NCBI RefSeq assembly: GCF_024172095.1
Contig: NZ_JAMZDX010000006.1
Span: 124,001 to 188,000 of the forward strand
DNA length: 64,000 nt
Direction of reading: 5' to 3'
Source of the DNA: Kitasatospora cinereorecta
GTDB taxonomy: Bacteria; Actinomycetota; Actinomycetes; Streptomycetales; Streptomycetaceae
The notes under the pieces were generated by a model. It was not told where the DNA came from and did not search any database. It saw nothing but the letters and a program-made list of their open reading frames with translations. The position numbers and the translations under genes are program-made. This document shows positions 17,167-25,418 of the stretch, piece by piece; the stretch's first letter is position 1, and the number at the start of each line of letters is the position of its first letter.

Positions 17167-18375
17167 GTGAATCCTCGAAACCCCACTCCTGCCCTGCTCG
17201 CGCTGGCACTCGGCTACTTCAGCCTGGGCACCATCTCGCTCGCCGTGGTCGGCCTCAACGCCCCGATCGGCAAGAGCCTGGAGGTCGCCCCGGCCAGCGT
17301 CGGCCTGCTGGTCACCGTGTTCGCCCTCACCTTCGCGGTGGGCGCGCCGACGGCACCGGCCCTGCTGCGCCGGATGGACCGCAAGAAGGTCCTGCTGCTC
17401 GGCCTGGCGCTGCTCACCGTCGGCGGCGCGCTCAGCGCCGTCGCCCCCGACTACACCACGATGACGCTCACCCGGGTGATCGGCGCGATCGGCGCGGCGA
17501 TCTTCGGACCGGCGTCCTCCGCGGCCGGCGCGGCCATCGTCGGACCGGAGCGGCGCCACCGGGCGCTGGCCACGGTGTTCGCCGGCATGACCGCCGCCTC
17601 GGTGCTCGGCGTCCCGCTCGCCTCCTTCCTGGGCTCCACGCTGAGCTGGCGCCCGGCCCTGCTGGGCGTCAGCGTGCTCTCCGCGCTGGCCCTGGTGCTG
17701 GTGGCGGTCCTGGTGCCCGACCTGCCGGCCGGCGAACCGCCGACCGCCCAGGCCTACCGGGCCGCGCTGCGCACCCCCGGCGCGCTGCCCACCGTCACCA
17801 CCACCCTGCTGTTCATGGCCGCCCAGTTCACCGTGTACGCGGTGGCCGGCGCCTACCTGGCGGCCCGCTTCGACGCCAGCGCCGGGATGGTCTCCGGCAC
17901 CCTGATGGCCTTCGGCGTCGTCGGCGTCCTCGGCAACGCGCTGGCGCCGCGGATCAGCGAGAAGCTCGGCGGCACCCGCACCATCACGGTGTCGCTGACC
18001 GGCCTCGGCGTGGCCCTGGCCCTGCTGGTCGTCACCCCGAAGGCGGCGGTCGCCGGCCTGCTGCTGTTCGCCGTCTGGGCCTTCTTCAGCCAGATGTACC
18101 AGGCTCCACAGCAGGCCCGGCTGATCGCCATCCTGCCCGCCCATCCTGCGCTGATCCTGGCGCTGAACGCCTCCGCGCTGTACCTGGGCATGAGCCTGGG
18201 CAGCCTGATCGGCTCCACCTTCCTGCCCTCGGTCGGCGCGACGCTGATGCCCGCGCTCGCCCTGCTGCTGCTTCTCGCGGCAGCCGGCGCGCACGTGCTG
18301 TCCGGCCGCGGCACCAAGGCTCCGGCGGCCCCGGCTCCGGCCGAGCAGCCGGTCCCCGCACCGTCCAACTCCTGA
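17167..18375 (+). CDS. MFS transporter (DHA1-like drug efflux)
   Basis: 402-aa major facilitator with 12 predicted helices. The loop between helices 2 and 3 carries LLRRMDRKKVLLLGLALL, the DHA1 motif A region, and helix 5 has the antiporter-like GVPLASFLGSTLSWRPALL motif. Probably proton-driven export of a small organic compound. The start is GTG 17167 (MNPRNPTPALLALALGY), which places the first membrane helix at the family-typical position; upstream in-frame residues look like leader sequence. It lies 157 bp after ltrA and 43 bp before a SnoaL-like gene, so it probably exports or protects against a compound handled by the island. Confidence 0.88.
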   Translation: MNPRNPTPALLALALGYFSLGTISLAVVGLNAPIGKSLEVAPASVGLLVTVFALTFAVGAPTAPALLRRMDRKKVLLLGLALLTVGGALSAVAPDYTTMTLTRVIGAIGAAIFGPASSAAGAAIVGPERRHRALATVFAGMTAASVLGVPLASFLGSTLSWRPALLGVSVLSALALVLVAVLVPDLPAGEPPTAQAYRAALRTPGALPTVTTTLLFMAAQFTVYAVAGAYLAARFDASAGMVSGTLMAFGVVGVLGNALAPRISEKLGGTRTITVSLTGLGVALALLVVTPKAAVAGLLLFAVWAFFSQMYQAPQQARLIAILPAHPALILALNASALYLGMSLGSLIGSTFLPSVGATLMPALALLLLLAAAGAHVLSGRGTKAPAAPAPAEQPVPAPSNS

Positions 18376-18417
18376 CCACCAGGCACCACCGAAACCCAAC
18401 GAACGGGAGAGTCCGCG

Positions 18418-18792
18418 ATGTCCGAGAACAACAAGAAGCTGGTCACCGACTACCTCACCACGATCTGGAACGAGGGTGAGACCGACGAGGCCGACCGCTT
18501 CCTCGCCGAGAACCTCATCCAGCACAACCCCAACCTGCCCGACGGCCGCAAGCCGCTGGTCGACTTCGTCGCCGGGTTCAAGACCCAGGTGCCGAACGGC
18601 CGGTTCGAGGTCAAGCGGATCGCCTCCGACCACGACCTGGTCTTCGTGCACAGCCACTTCACCGCGCAGGACGGCGACCGCGGCATGGCCGTGGTGGACG
18701 TCTTCCGCATCGAGGACGGCCTGATCGCGGAGCACTGGGACGTCAAGGAGAACGTGCCGGAGACCACCGCCAGTGGCCACCCGATCGTCTGA
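18418..18792 (+). CDS. SnoaL-like protein (124 aa)
   Basis: Single SnoaL/NTF2-like domain: LVTDYLTTIWNEGETDEADRF, then LIQHNPNLPDGRKPLVDF, a VFVHSHFTAQDG strand, and the common closing VVDVFRIEDGLIAEHWDV. The HNPNLPDG and EHWDV motifs are typical of the predicted SnoaL-like aldol condensation family. GGGAGAG precedes the ATG. A strong hairpin follows, so this gene probably ends the ltrA-MFS unit. Confidence 0.82.
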   Translation: MSENNKKLVTDYLTTIWNEGETDEADRFLAENLIQHNPNLPDGRKPLVDFVAGFKTQVPNGRFEVKRIASDHDLVFVHSHFTAQDGDRGMAVVDVFRIEDGLIAEHWDVKENVPETTASGHPIV

Positions 18793-18801
18793 TCGGCCAT
18801 C

Positions 18802-18838
18802 CGCTGCCCGGAAGCACCGACGGCGCTTCCGGGCAGCG
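18802..18838 (+). terminator. Terminator/attenuator hairpin before SDR gene
   Basis: Perfect 14-bp stem (18802-18815 with 18825-18838) and a 9-nt loop, 10 bp after the SnoaL stop and 27 bp before the SDR start. Confidence 0.65.
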
Positions 18839-18864
18839 CCCTTCTCCAGACCCCGGAGGCTGCT

Positions 18865-19692
18865 GTGACCCCCATCGAAGAACAGACCGTCCTCATCACC
18901 GGCGCCACCGACGGCCTCGGCCGCGCCATGGCCCGCGAACTCGCCGCCCAGGGCGCCACCCTGGTGCTGCACGGCCGCAGCCAGGAGCGGGGCGAGGCCC
19001 TGCTCGCCGAGCTGCGCGCCGAGACCGGCAACGACCGGATCAGCTACCTGCTGGCGGACTTCGCCCGGCTCTCCGACGTCCACAAGCTGGCCGAGCAGGC
19101 GGCCGGCCTGGAGCGGCTCGACGTCCTGGTCAACAACGCCGGCATCGGCGTCGAACTCGACCGCCAGGAGAGCTGGGACGGCCACGAGCTGACCTTCCAG
19201 GTCGACTACCTGGCCGCGTACGTGCTCGCGGTGCGCCTCGCCCCGCTGCTGGCCCTCTCCGCGCCGGCCCGGATCGTCAACGTCAGCTCGGCCGGCCAGG
19301 CACCGATCAACTTCGACGACGTGATGCTGCGCCGCCGCTGGGACGGCGTCCAGGCATACTGCCAGGCCAAGCTGGCCCAGATCATGCTCACCTTCGACCT
19401 GGCCGAGGCGCTGGCCGGCACCGGGGTGACGGTCAACGCGCTGCACCCGGCCTCGTACATGCCCACCAAGATGGTGGTCAACCTCTTCACCCCGCAGAGC
19501 ACCGTCGCCGAGGGCGTGCGGCACACCCTGCGGCTGGTCACCGACCCGGCGCTGGAGGGGGTGACCGGGCGGTACTTCAACCGCTCGGACGAGGCCCGGG
19601 CCAGCAGCCAGGCGTACGAGAGCGGCGCGCGGTCGCGGCTGCGGACGCTGAGCGAGGAGCTGACCGGGGTGCCGTTCGGCGCGGCGCGCTGA
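18865..19692 (+). CDS. Short-chain dehydrogenase/reductase (SDR)
   Basis: Classical SDR, 275 aa, NAD(P)-dependent. The Rossmann motif TGATDGLG is at residues 12-19, with LVNNAGIG near 90. The catalytic Ser is in VNVSSAGQ, and the Tyr/Lys pair in AYCQAKLAQ. It oxidises an alcohol or reduces a carbonyl; a basic residue after beta-2 (LHGRSQERG) suggests NADP(H). The GTG start has CCGGAGG upstream. It is the last plus-strand gene of the island and is convergent with the transposase-like gene across a bidirectional terminator. Confidence 0.9.
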   Translation: MTPIEEQTVLITGATDGLGRAMARELAAQGATLVLHGRSQERGEALLAELRAETGNDRISYLLADFARLSDVHKLAEQAAGLERLDVLVNNAGIGVELDRQESWDGHELTFQVDYLAAYVLAVRLAPLLALSAPARIVNVSSAGQAPINFDDVMLRRRWDGVQAYCQAKLAQIMLTFDLAEALAGTGVTVNALHPASYMPTKMVVNLFTPQSTVAEGVRHTLRLVTDPALEGVTGRYFNRSDEARASSQAYESGARSRLRTLSEELTGVPFGAAR

Positions 19693-19713
19693 ACGCTTCC
19701 CGGCCGCAGCGGT

Positions 19714-19744
19714 GTGGGGGCGGGCCCGACGGGACCGCCCCCAC
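19714..19744. terminator. Bidirectional terminator
   Basis: Perfect 10-bp stem (19714-19723 with 19735-19744) between convergent stop codons. Confidence 0.65.
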
Positions 19745-19759
19745 GGCGCCGGTGACCGG

Positions 19760-21016
19760 TCAGCCGGTGGCCGAGGACTCGTGGGCGGACTCCAGGTCGG
19801 CCAGCCGGCCCAGCAGGTCGTAGCCGTGGGCGGCGGCGACCAGGGTGACGTGGTGGTGCCAGCCGCGGTAGGAGCGGCCCTCGAAGTCGCCGAGGCCCAG
19901 GTCGCGGTGCAGCCGCTCGACGGTGTCGGCGGAGCGGCCGCGCAGCTCGGCGAGGGCGACCAGTTCGGGCAGCCGGTGCACCGGGAGGTTGGTCACCCAG
20001 TAGGTGCGCGGCTGGGAGCGGCCGAACGGCCACTCGACCACCAGGTGGCGGGGGGCGGCGGGCACCAGGTCGGCGAAGCGGCCGCGGCGGGCGCTGCGCC
20101 CGTCGGAGAGCGGCACCACCAGGAACTGCGAGTGCCGCACCCGGGCGGTCGGCCCCTCCCGCCAGGCCAGCACCGCGCGGTCGCCCTGCGGGACCAGCTC
20201 GTCGGCGAGCTCGGCGGCCCGGCGGCGGACGGTGGCGGGCATCCGGCGCACCGGCTGGGCGCCGTGGGTGACCGGTAAGGCCCGCTGGGCGCCGGTGGCG
20301 CAGGCGGGCAGCGCGGTGCCGGCGCCGACCTCGACCAGATAGCCGAGCCCGCGCTCCTCCAGGCCGAGCAGCAGCGGCTCGACCTCCTTCTCGCTGCTCC
20401 AGTCGGCGAGCACGGGCGCGCTGGGGACGTCCCAGCCCAGCATCTCGTCGACCGAGTCGAGCACGTGCTGCCAGCGCGGCAGGTGCCGGGCCTCCTCCGG
20501 GAGGTGGGCCTGGGTGCGCAGCTCCAGGTCGGTGTCCCAGTGCCGGGGCAGCGCCAGCTGCCAGGTGACCGGCTGGGCGCCGTGCGGGTGGACCAGCGAG
20601 GTGGCCAGGGCCAGCTGGCAGTTCATGGTGCGGCCCTCGGCGGGGACGAACTGGCGGGCGACGCCGGCCGAACGGGTGCCGTTCTTGGCGAACACCACGT
20701 CGTCGACGGCCCAGGCGTGCGGGGCGGCGGCCGCGGCGACCAGCTCGGCGAGCCGGCGGCGGACGTCGCCCACCTCCCAGGTGGACTGGTTGACGAACTG
20801 CTGGATGGGCTGCACCATGCGTCGGCCGAGCACCTGCTCGGAGATGTTGGCGGGGGTCTTGCGGCCGTCCGCCTGGCGCAGGCCGCGGAGGTAGACCTCG
20901 CCCCAGCGCCGCTGGTCGGAGCGGGCGAAGCCGCTGAAGAGTTCGTGGCAGTACGCGGAGATTCCGTCCTGCCGCAGGCCGGCGTGCGGTGCACGGAAGT
21001 TCGAAATCATGGACAC
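19760..21016 (-). CDS. Solitary IS701-like transposase-derived protein
   Basis: 418 aa with the IS701/DDE-endonuclease layout: RWGEVYLRGL near the N-terminus, LQQFVNQS-like IQQFVNQSTW, WAVDDVVFAKNG with Asp105/Asp106, GVARQF, VLADWSSEKE near 200, GLEERGLGYLVEVG, and LGLGDFEGRSYRGWHHHVTL near the end. The first two Asp positions are kept, but usual residues around them are changed (VVFAKNG for TGFPK-DG, and ADWSSEK for ADAGYG). I see no terminal inverted repeats flanking the gene, and codon use matches the neighbourhood. It is probably immobile and domesticated rather than a recent insertion. The terminator of the upstream AGE gene lies just before its start. Confidence 0.8.
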   Translation of the reverse strand: MSMISNFRAPHAGLRQDGISAYCHELFSGFARSDQRRWGEVYLRGLRQADGRKTPANISEQVLGRRMVQPIQQFVNQSTWEVGDVRRRLAELVAAAAAPHAWAVDDVVFAKNGTRSAGVARQFVPAEGRTMNCQLALATSLVHPHGAQPVTWQLALPRHWDTDLELRTQAHLPEEARHLPRWQHVLDSVDEMLGWDVPSAPVLADWSSEKEVEPLLLGLEERGLGYLVEVGAGTALPACATGAQRALPVTHGAQPVRRMPATVRRRAAELADELVPQGDRAVLAWREGPTARVRHSQFLVVPLSDGRSARRGRFADLVPAAPRHLVVEWPFGRSQPRTYWVTNLPVHRLPELVALAELRGRSADTVERLHRDLGLGDFEGRSYRGWHHHVTLVAAAHGYDLLGRLADLESAHESSATG

Positions 21017-21060
21017 ATCGATCCTTGGGTGAGGTTCTGGCGCGATGGCGGTCGGGCCGG

Positions 21061-21098
21061 GCCCCGCCCCCGCCGGGTGGGGCCGGCGGGGGCGGGGC
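21061..21098 (-). terminator. Terminator of the AGE/glgX operon
   Basis: Perfect 16-bp GC stem (21061-21076 with 21083-21098) and a 6-nt loop, 6 bp beyond the AGE-protein stop codon. Confidence 0.7.
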
Positions 21099-21104
21099 GG
21101 CGGG

Positions 21105-23279
21105 TCAGTCCGTGACGCAGGTCCGGTCCTCGTCGACCAGGAAGGCGTCGGTGGCCAGCAGGGCCGAGGTGACCTCGGGGAGGCTGCAGCCGACGATCAC
21201 GAAGTCGACCTCGAGGCCCATCTTGGCGCGCTGGAACAGCAGTTCGTTGATGGCCGGGCGGCCGATCTCGGTCACCTTGCAGAGGTGGAACTCCACCCGG
21301 CGGGGCTCCACCGACAGCGCCTCGGTCAGGCAGCGGCGGAACTTCTCCAGCTCCTCGCGGTCGATCACGCCCTCGCAGTGGATGTGCGCGGTCTTGCCGT
21401 CGAAGTCGCTGGAGACCCGCAGCCGCATGTCGGCCGGCTCGATCTCCACCCGGACCTTCAGCGGGCGGCTGCTCAGCGGCAGCCGGACGGTCAGCTGCTT
21501 GGGGTCGAAGTCCTCGTACGGCTCGTCGTCGATCCACACCCGGGCGAGCTGGACCGAGCCGTACGGCAGCAGGTCCGGCGCCACCCGCAGCAGGTGGTCG
21601 GGGAAGGCCCCGGGCTGCGGCCGGAAGTGCAGGGTGAGCGGTGCCGAGGTGATCAGCAGCCCGGTGTAGGCGGCGGCCAGGTAGCACAGCTCCAGCGCGT
21701 GGTAGCCGGCCATCGAGTGGCTGCCCTTGAGCCGCTCGGTGCCGACCAGGTACGGGATGCCGTTGGCCAGCACGTTGAAGTAGACGCCGCCGTCGTCGTA
21801 GTCGAGGAAGAAGGCGTTGTAGAAGGCGGCGGACTCGCGGGCCAGGCGGCGGTGCTCCGGGTCGCCGGAGACGCCGGCCAGGACGAGGTAGGCCAGGATC
21901 GCCTGCTCCTGCTGCCACCAGGCCTTGCGGTCGTGCCAGACCAGGTGGTGGGCGCCGGTGTCCGGGTCGGCCACCCGCTCCACTACGTCGTACCAGCCGC
22001 CGCGCTGCTGGTCGCTGCCGACCGCCGGCATCAGCTCGGCGATCCGCTCGGCCAGTTCGGAGTAGCGCGCCTTGTCGTGCAGGGCGCGGATCCGGGTCAG
22101 GTTCCAGGCGATCTTGAGGTTGTGGCCGACCACCGCGCGGTTCTGCTGCCAGCCCCAGGTGCGGTCGGCGCTCCAGTCGCCGTGGAAGCGCTCCTGGACG
22201 AACGGGCTGACCGGCTCGTCGGGGAAGCGCTCGGCGATGGTGTCCGCAGTCTCCTCCAGCAGCTTCGAGAAGTCCTCGCGGCCGGTGGCGAGATAGGCGT
22301 TGATCAGGTACGCCGGGGCGTGGTCGCCGATCGAGTTCCAGTTCTTGCGGGACCGGTTGCGGCCGAGCGAGTCGGCCCGCGGGTCCATGGTGATCGGGTC
22401 GAGGTGGGAGAAGAAGCCGCCCTGGTCCTCGTCCCGGAAGAAGCGCTCGAACAGCGCGACCGTGCGGTCGATGTCGTCGAGGATCCGCGGGTCGCCGGTG
22501 ATCCGGTAGGTCTGGGTCGGCCCGGCCAGCGCGTAGATCTGCTCGTACATCGGGATGGCGTCGAAGTCGTCGCCGAACTCCGAGGCGTAGACCTTGCGTT
22601 GACCGGCCTCGCTGATGTCGATGCCGTGGTACCAGTAGACGACGCCCTCCGCATCGTCGGCGACCCGCATGTGCTCGCGCAGGTACTCGGTGCCGGACTC
22701 GGCCGCGTTCAGGAACCGCTCCTCACCGGTGAGCATGAAGGCGGTGGCCAGGCCGTACACCAGCCGGGAGATGGTGTCGGTCTCCTGGCGCACGTCCTCG
22801 CCGGTGAAGTCCGGGACGTGGGTGCCGCTCAGGGTGAGCCTGGTGCGGAAGCTGCGCCAGTCGTACCGGCCGTCCTTGCCGGGGCCGTCCGGGAAGTGGC
22901 CGCGCAGGTAGAAGTCGGCGATCTCGGCGGCCTGCTGCACCCACCAGTTGGGGTGCTCGAAGACGTAGTTGCCGCGGCTGGTCTCCGGGAAGGTGATCTG
23001 CCGGGCCTCGATCCGCTCGCCGCCGTCCCAGCGGTAGAACAGGCCGTAGACGAAGACGTACCGGCCCTCTGCCAGCATGTCGCGGGTGGCCTCGCCGGTG
23101 TCGCGCGGGCCGTCGCCGAGGTTGCGGACGATCTCCGAGCTCAGGAAGCCGTTCAGGTGGATGGTGAACTCGCGCCCGTCCGAGGTCCGCAGGCCGAACC
23201 GGTCGTGGGCGGGGTCGTAGCTGGTGACGTAGCCGGCGATGCTGTCGGAGTACATCCGCCGGGTGTCGGGGGCGTTCAT
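21105..23279 (-). CDS. AGE-type (alpha/alpha)6 barrel protein with N-terminal beta domain and C-terminal STAS-like domain
   Basis: 724 aa. Residues 1-90 form a beta-rich segment (GYVTSYDPAHDRFGLRTSDG, EFTIHLNGFLS). Residues 100-590 resemble the N-acylglucosamine 2-epimerase/cellobiose-epimerase barrel: FHGDWSADRTWGWQQNRAVV, VVGHNLKIAWNL, KAWWQQEQAILAYL and KGSHSMAGYHALELCYLA are typical, with His residues suited to epimerisation. The last 100 residues read as a STAS fold (AHIHCEGVIDREELEKFRRC, VEFHLCKVTEIGRPAINEL), but the phosphorylatable serine position is EIGRPA. ATG 23279 overlaps the glgX stop (ATGA). The fusion and location suggest a regulated sugar epimerase or binding protein tied to glycogen turnover; the substrate is unknown. 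Confidence 0.75.
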   Translation of the reverse strand: MNAPDTRRMYSDSIAGYVTSYDPAHDRFGLRTSDGREFTIHLNGFLSSEIVRNLGDGPRDTGEATRDMLAEGRYVFVYGLFYRWDGGERIEARQITFPETSRGNYVFEHPNWWVQQAAEIADFYLRGHFPDGPGKDGRYDWRSFRTRLTLSGTHVPDFTGEDVRQETDTISRLVYGLATAFMLTGEERFLNAAESGTEYLREHMRVADDAEGVVYWYHGIDISEAGQRKVYASEFGDDFDAIPMYEQIYALAGPTQTYRITGDPRILDDIDRTVALFERFFRDEDQGGFFSHLDPITMDPRADSLGRNRSRKNWNSIGDHAPAYLINAYLATGREDFSKLLEETADTIAERFPDEPVSPFVQERFHGDWSADRTWGWQQNRAVVGHNLKIAWNLTRIRALHDKARYSELAERIAELMPAVGSDQQRGGWYDVVERVADPDTGAHHLVWHDRKAWWQQEQAILAYLVLAGVSGDPEHRRLARESAAFYNAFFLDYDDGGVYFNVLANGIPYLVGTERLKGSHSMAGYHALELCYLAAAYTGLLITSAPLTLHFRPQPGAFPDHLLRVAPDLLPYGSVQLARVWIDDEPYEDFDPKQLTVRLPLSSRPLKVRVEIEPADMRLRVSSDFDGKTAHIHCEGVIDREELEKFRRCLTEALSVEPRRVEFHLCKVTEIGRPAINELLFQRAKMGLEVDFVIVGCSLPEVTSALLATDAFLVDEDRTCVTD

Positions 23280-25411
23280 GGTCGCGTTCCTCCCTCGTCG
23301 GGCAGCGCCGCCAGGACGACGACGCTGCGGCCCTGGGCATGGAAGGTGTGGCCGTGGACGGGCGCCTCGGCGCCGGGTGCGAGGACGTCCTCGCCGGCGC
23401 CCTGCGCGGTGTCCACCAGGCGGGCCCACCGGTGGCCGTCGATCGACGGCAGCTCGAAGTCCAGGCCCAGGTGGAACATGTTGAGGATGACGTGCAGGTC
23501 CGGGTCGCCGTCGAAGCCGGCCAGGGTGAGCGCCAGCACCCTGGCCTGCGGGTCGTCCCAGCCCGGCTGCTCCAGCCGGGTGCCGTGCCAGGTGACGTCG
23601 GGCAGGCCGCGGGCGTTGGTGCGGCCGGAGAAGAACCGGGCCTCGCGCACCGCGCGCAAGCGCCGGCGCAGGGCGATCATGTTCCGGAAGAAGTCCCGGA
23701 CCTCGGTCTCCTTCTCGGCCTGGTCCCAGTCCAGCCAGGCGGTCTCGTTGTGCTGGCAGTAGGCGTTGTTGTTGCCGCCCTGGCTGTTGCGGAACTCGTC
23801 GCCGGCCAGCAGCATCGGCACGCCCCGGCTGAGCAGCAGCACGGCGGCGTGGTTCTTGATCTGGCGCACCCGCAGCCGCTCGACGTCCGCCGAGTCGCTG
23901 GGGCCCTCCACGCCGCAGTTCCAGCTGAAGTTCTCGTGGGCGCCGTCCGCGTCGGCCTCGCCGTTGGCCCAGTTGTGCTTGTCGTTGTAGCTGACCAGGT
24001 CGTTGAGCGTGAAGCCGTCGTGGCAGGTGATGAAGTTGACGCTGTTGGTGGGCAGTTCGCCGTCCTTGCCGAACAGGTCGGGCGAGCCGCCGAGCCGGGT
24101 GGCGACGGTGCCGACCAGGCCGGCGTCACCGCGCACGAAGCGCCGGACGTCGTCCCGGTACGGGCCGTTCCACTGGGCCCAGCGCTTCCCGGGGAAGCGG
24201 CCGACCTGGTAGAGGCCGCCGCCGTCCCACGGCTCGGCGATGATCTTCGATTCGGAGAGGATCCCGGACAGCTCGATGCCCCACAGCACCGGCGGCACGT
24301 CCATCTCGTAGCCGCCGGCCCCGCGCGAGAGCTCCGAGGCCAGGTCGAACCGGAACCCGTCCACGTGGTGCTCGGTCACCCAGTACTCGAGGCACTCGAT
24401 GATGAACTTGGCCACCGCCGGGTGGTTGGCGTTGATCGCGTTGCCGCAGCCGGTGAAGTCCATGTAGTGCCGGCGGTCCTGCGGCCACAGGTGGTAGTAC
24501 ACCTCGTTGGCCTGGCCGCGGAAGCTGATCACCGGGCCGTTCTCGTTGCCCTCCGAGGTGTGGTTGAAGACCACGTCGAGGATCACCTCGATGCCGGCCC
24601 GGTGCAGCGCCTTCACCATGTCGCGGAACTCGGTGATGTGGGTGCACTCGCACGGGTCCGAGCAGTAGCCGGTGTGCGGCGCGAAGAACCCGAACGGGTC
24701 GTAGCCCCAGTAGTTGTACAGCGGCGCGCCGTTCGGTCCGATCCGCAGCACCTGCCGCTCGTCGAAGTCGAAGATCGGCAGCAGCTCGACCGCGGTGACC
24801 CCGAGCTCCTTCAGGTACGGGATCTTCTCCACCACCCCGCTGAAGGTGCCGGGGTGGACCACCCGCGAGGACGGCGAGGCGGTCAGCCCGCCGACGTGCA
24901 GCTCGTAGATCACGGTGTCCGCCAGCGGGGTGCGCAGCGGCTCGTCGCCCTCCCAGTCGTAGCCGGCCAGGTCGACCACCATGCTGCGCATCGAGTAGGC
25001 GCAGTTGTCCTCGGTGCCGATGGCCCGGGTGCGGTCCCACAGCGAGTTGACGTTGGCCCGGGCGTACGGGTCGATCAGCACCTTGCGCGGGTTGAAGAAG
25101 GTGCCGGAGTCCTTGGTGCGGCGCGGGCCGTCCACCCGGTACGCGTACACCTGGCCCTTGGTCAGGCCGGAGAGGTGGCAGTGCCAGAAGTGGTAGCTGC
25201 GGTGCCGCTCCGGGTCGAGCGGGATCACCCGGGTCGGTGCCAGGTCCTCGTAGTGGGCGAAGAGCAGCAGGTCGACCCGGGTGGCGTGCTCGGAGTAGAG
25301 CGAGAAGTTGACCCCGTCGCCGTCCAGCGTGGCGCCGAGCGGCTGGGCGCGGCCGGGTCCGATCTCGGCCGCCTCGATCGCGGCCCTGCGGGCCTCGTGG
25401 TGTTGGCTCAT
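23276..25411 (-). CDS. glgX: Glycogen debranching enzyme GlgX
   Basis: GH13 isoamylase-type debranching enzyme, 711 aa, the usual length for GlgX/TreX. It hydrolyses alpha-1,6 branches of glycogen, releasing maltooligosaccharides. An N-terminal CBM48 domain (PLGATLDGDGVNFSLYSEHA) precedes the barrel. Landmarks are VELLPIFDFDE, YWGYDPFGFFAPH, nucleophile Asp356 in GFRFDLASEL, acid/base Glu393 in IAEPWDGGG, and NFITCHDGFTLNDLVSYN. ATG 25411 is 7 bp after the NmrA-like gene stop. The 3' end overlaps the AGE-protein start by 4 bp. It sits third in an operon headed by a sugar nucleotidyltransferase. Confidence 0.95.
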   Translation of the reverse strand: MSQHHEARRAAIEAAEIGPGRAQPLGATLDGDGVNFSLYSEHATRVDLLLFAHYEDLAPTRVIPLDPERHRSYHFWHCHLSGLTKGQVYAYRVDGPRRTKDSGTFFNPRKVLIDPYARANVNSLWDRTRAIGTEDNCAYSMRSMVVDLAGYDWEGDEPLRTPLADTVIYELHVGGLTASPSSRVVHPGTFSGVVEKIPYLKELGVTAVELLPIFDFDERQVLRIGPNGAPLYNYWGYDPFGFFAPHTGYCSDPCECTHITEFRDMVKALHRAGIEVILDVVFNHTSEGNENGPVISFRGQANEVYYHLWPQDRRHYMDFTGCGNAINANHPAVAKFIIECLEYWVTEHHVDGFRFDLASELSRGAGGYEMDVPPVLWGIELSGILSESKIIAEPWDGGGLYQVGRFPGKRWAQWNGPYRDDVRRFVRGDAGLVGTVATRLGGSPDLFGKDGELPTNSVNFITCHDGFTLNDLVSYNDKHNWANGEADADGAHENFSWNCGVEGPSDSADVERLRVRQIKNHAAVLLLSRGVPMLLAGDEFRNSQGGNNNAYCQHNETAWLDWDQAEKETEVRDFFRNMIALRRRLRAVREARFFSGRTNARGLPDVTWHGTRLEQPGWDDPQARVLALTLAGFDGDPDLHVILNMFHLGLDFELPSIDGHRWARLVDTAQGAGEDVLAPGAEAPVHGHTFHAQGRSVVVLAALPDEGGTRP

Positions 25412-25418
25412 GTCGTCG

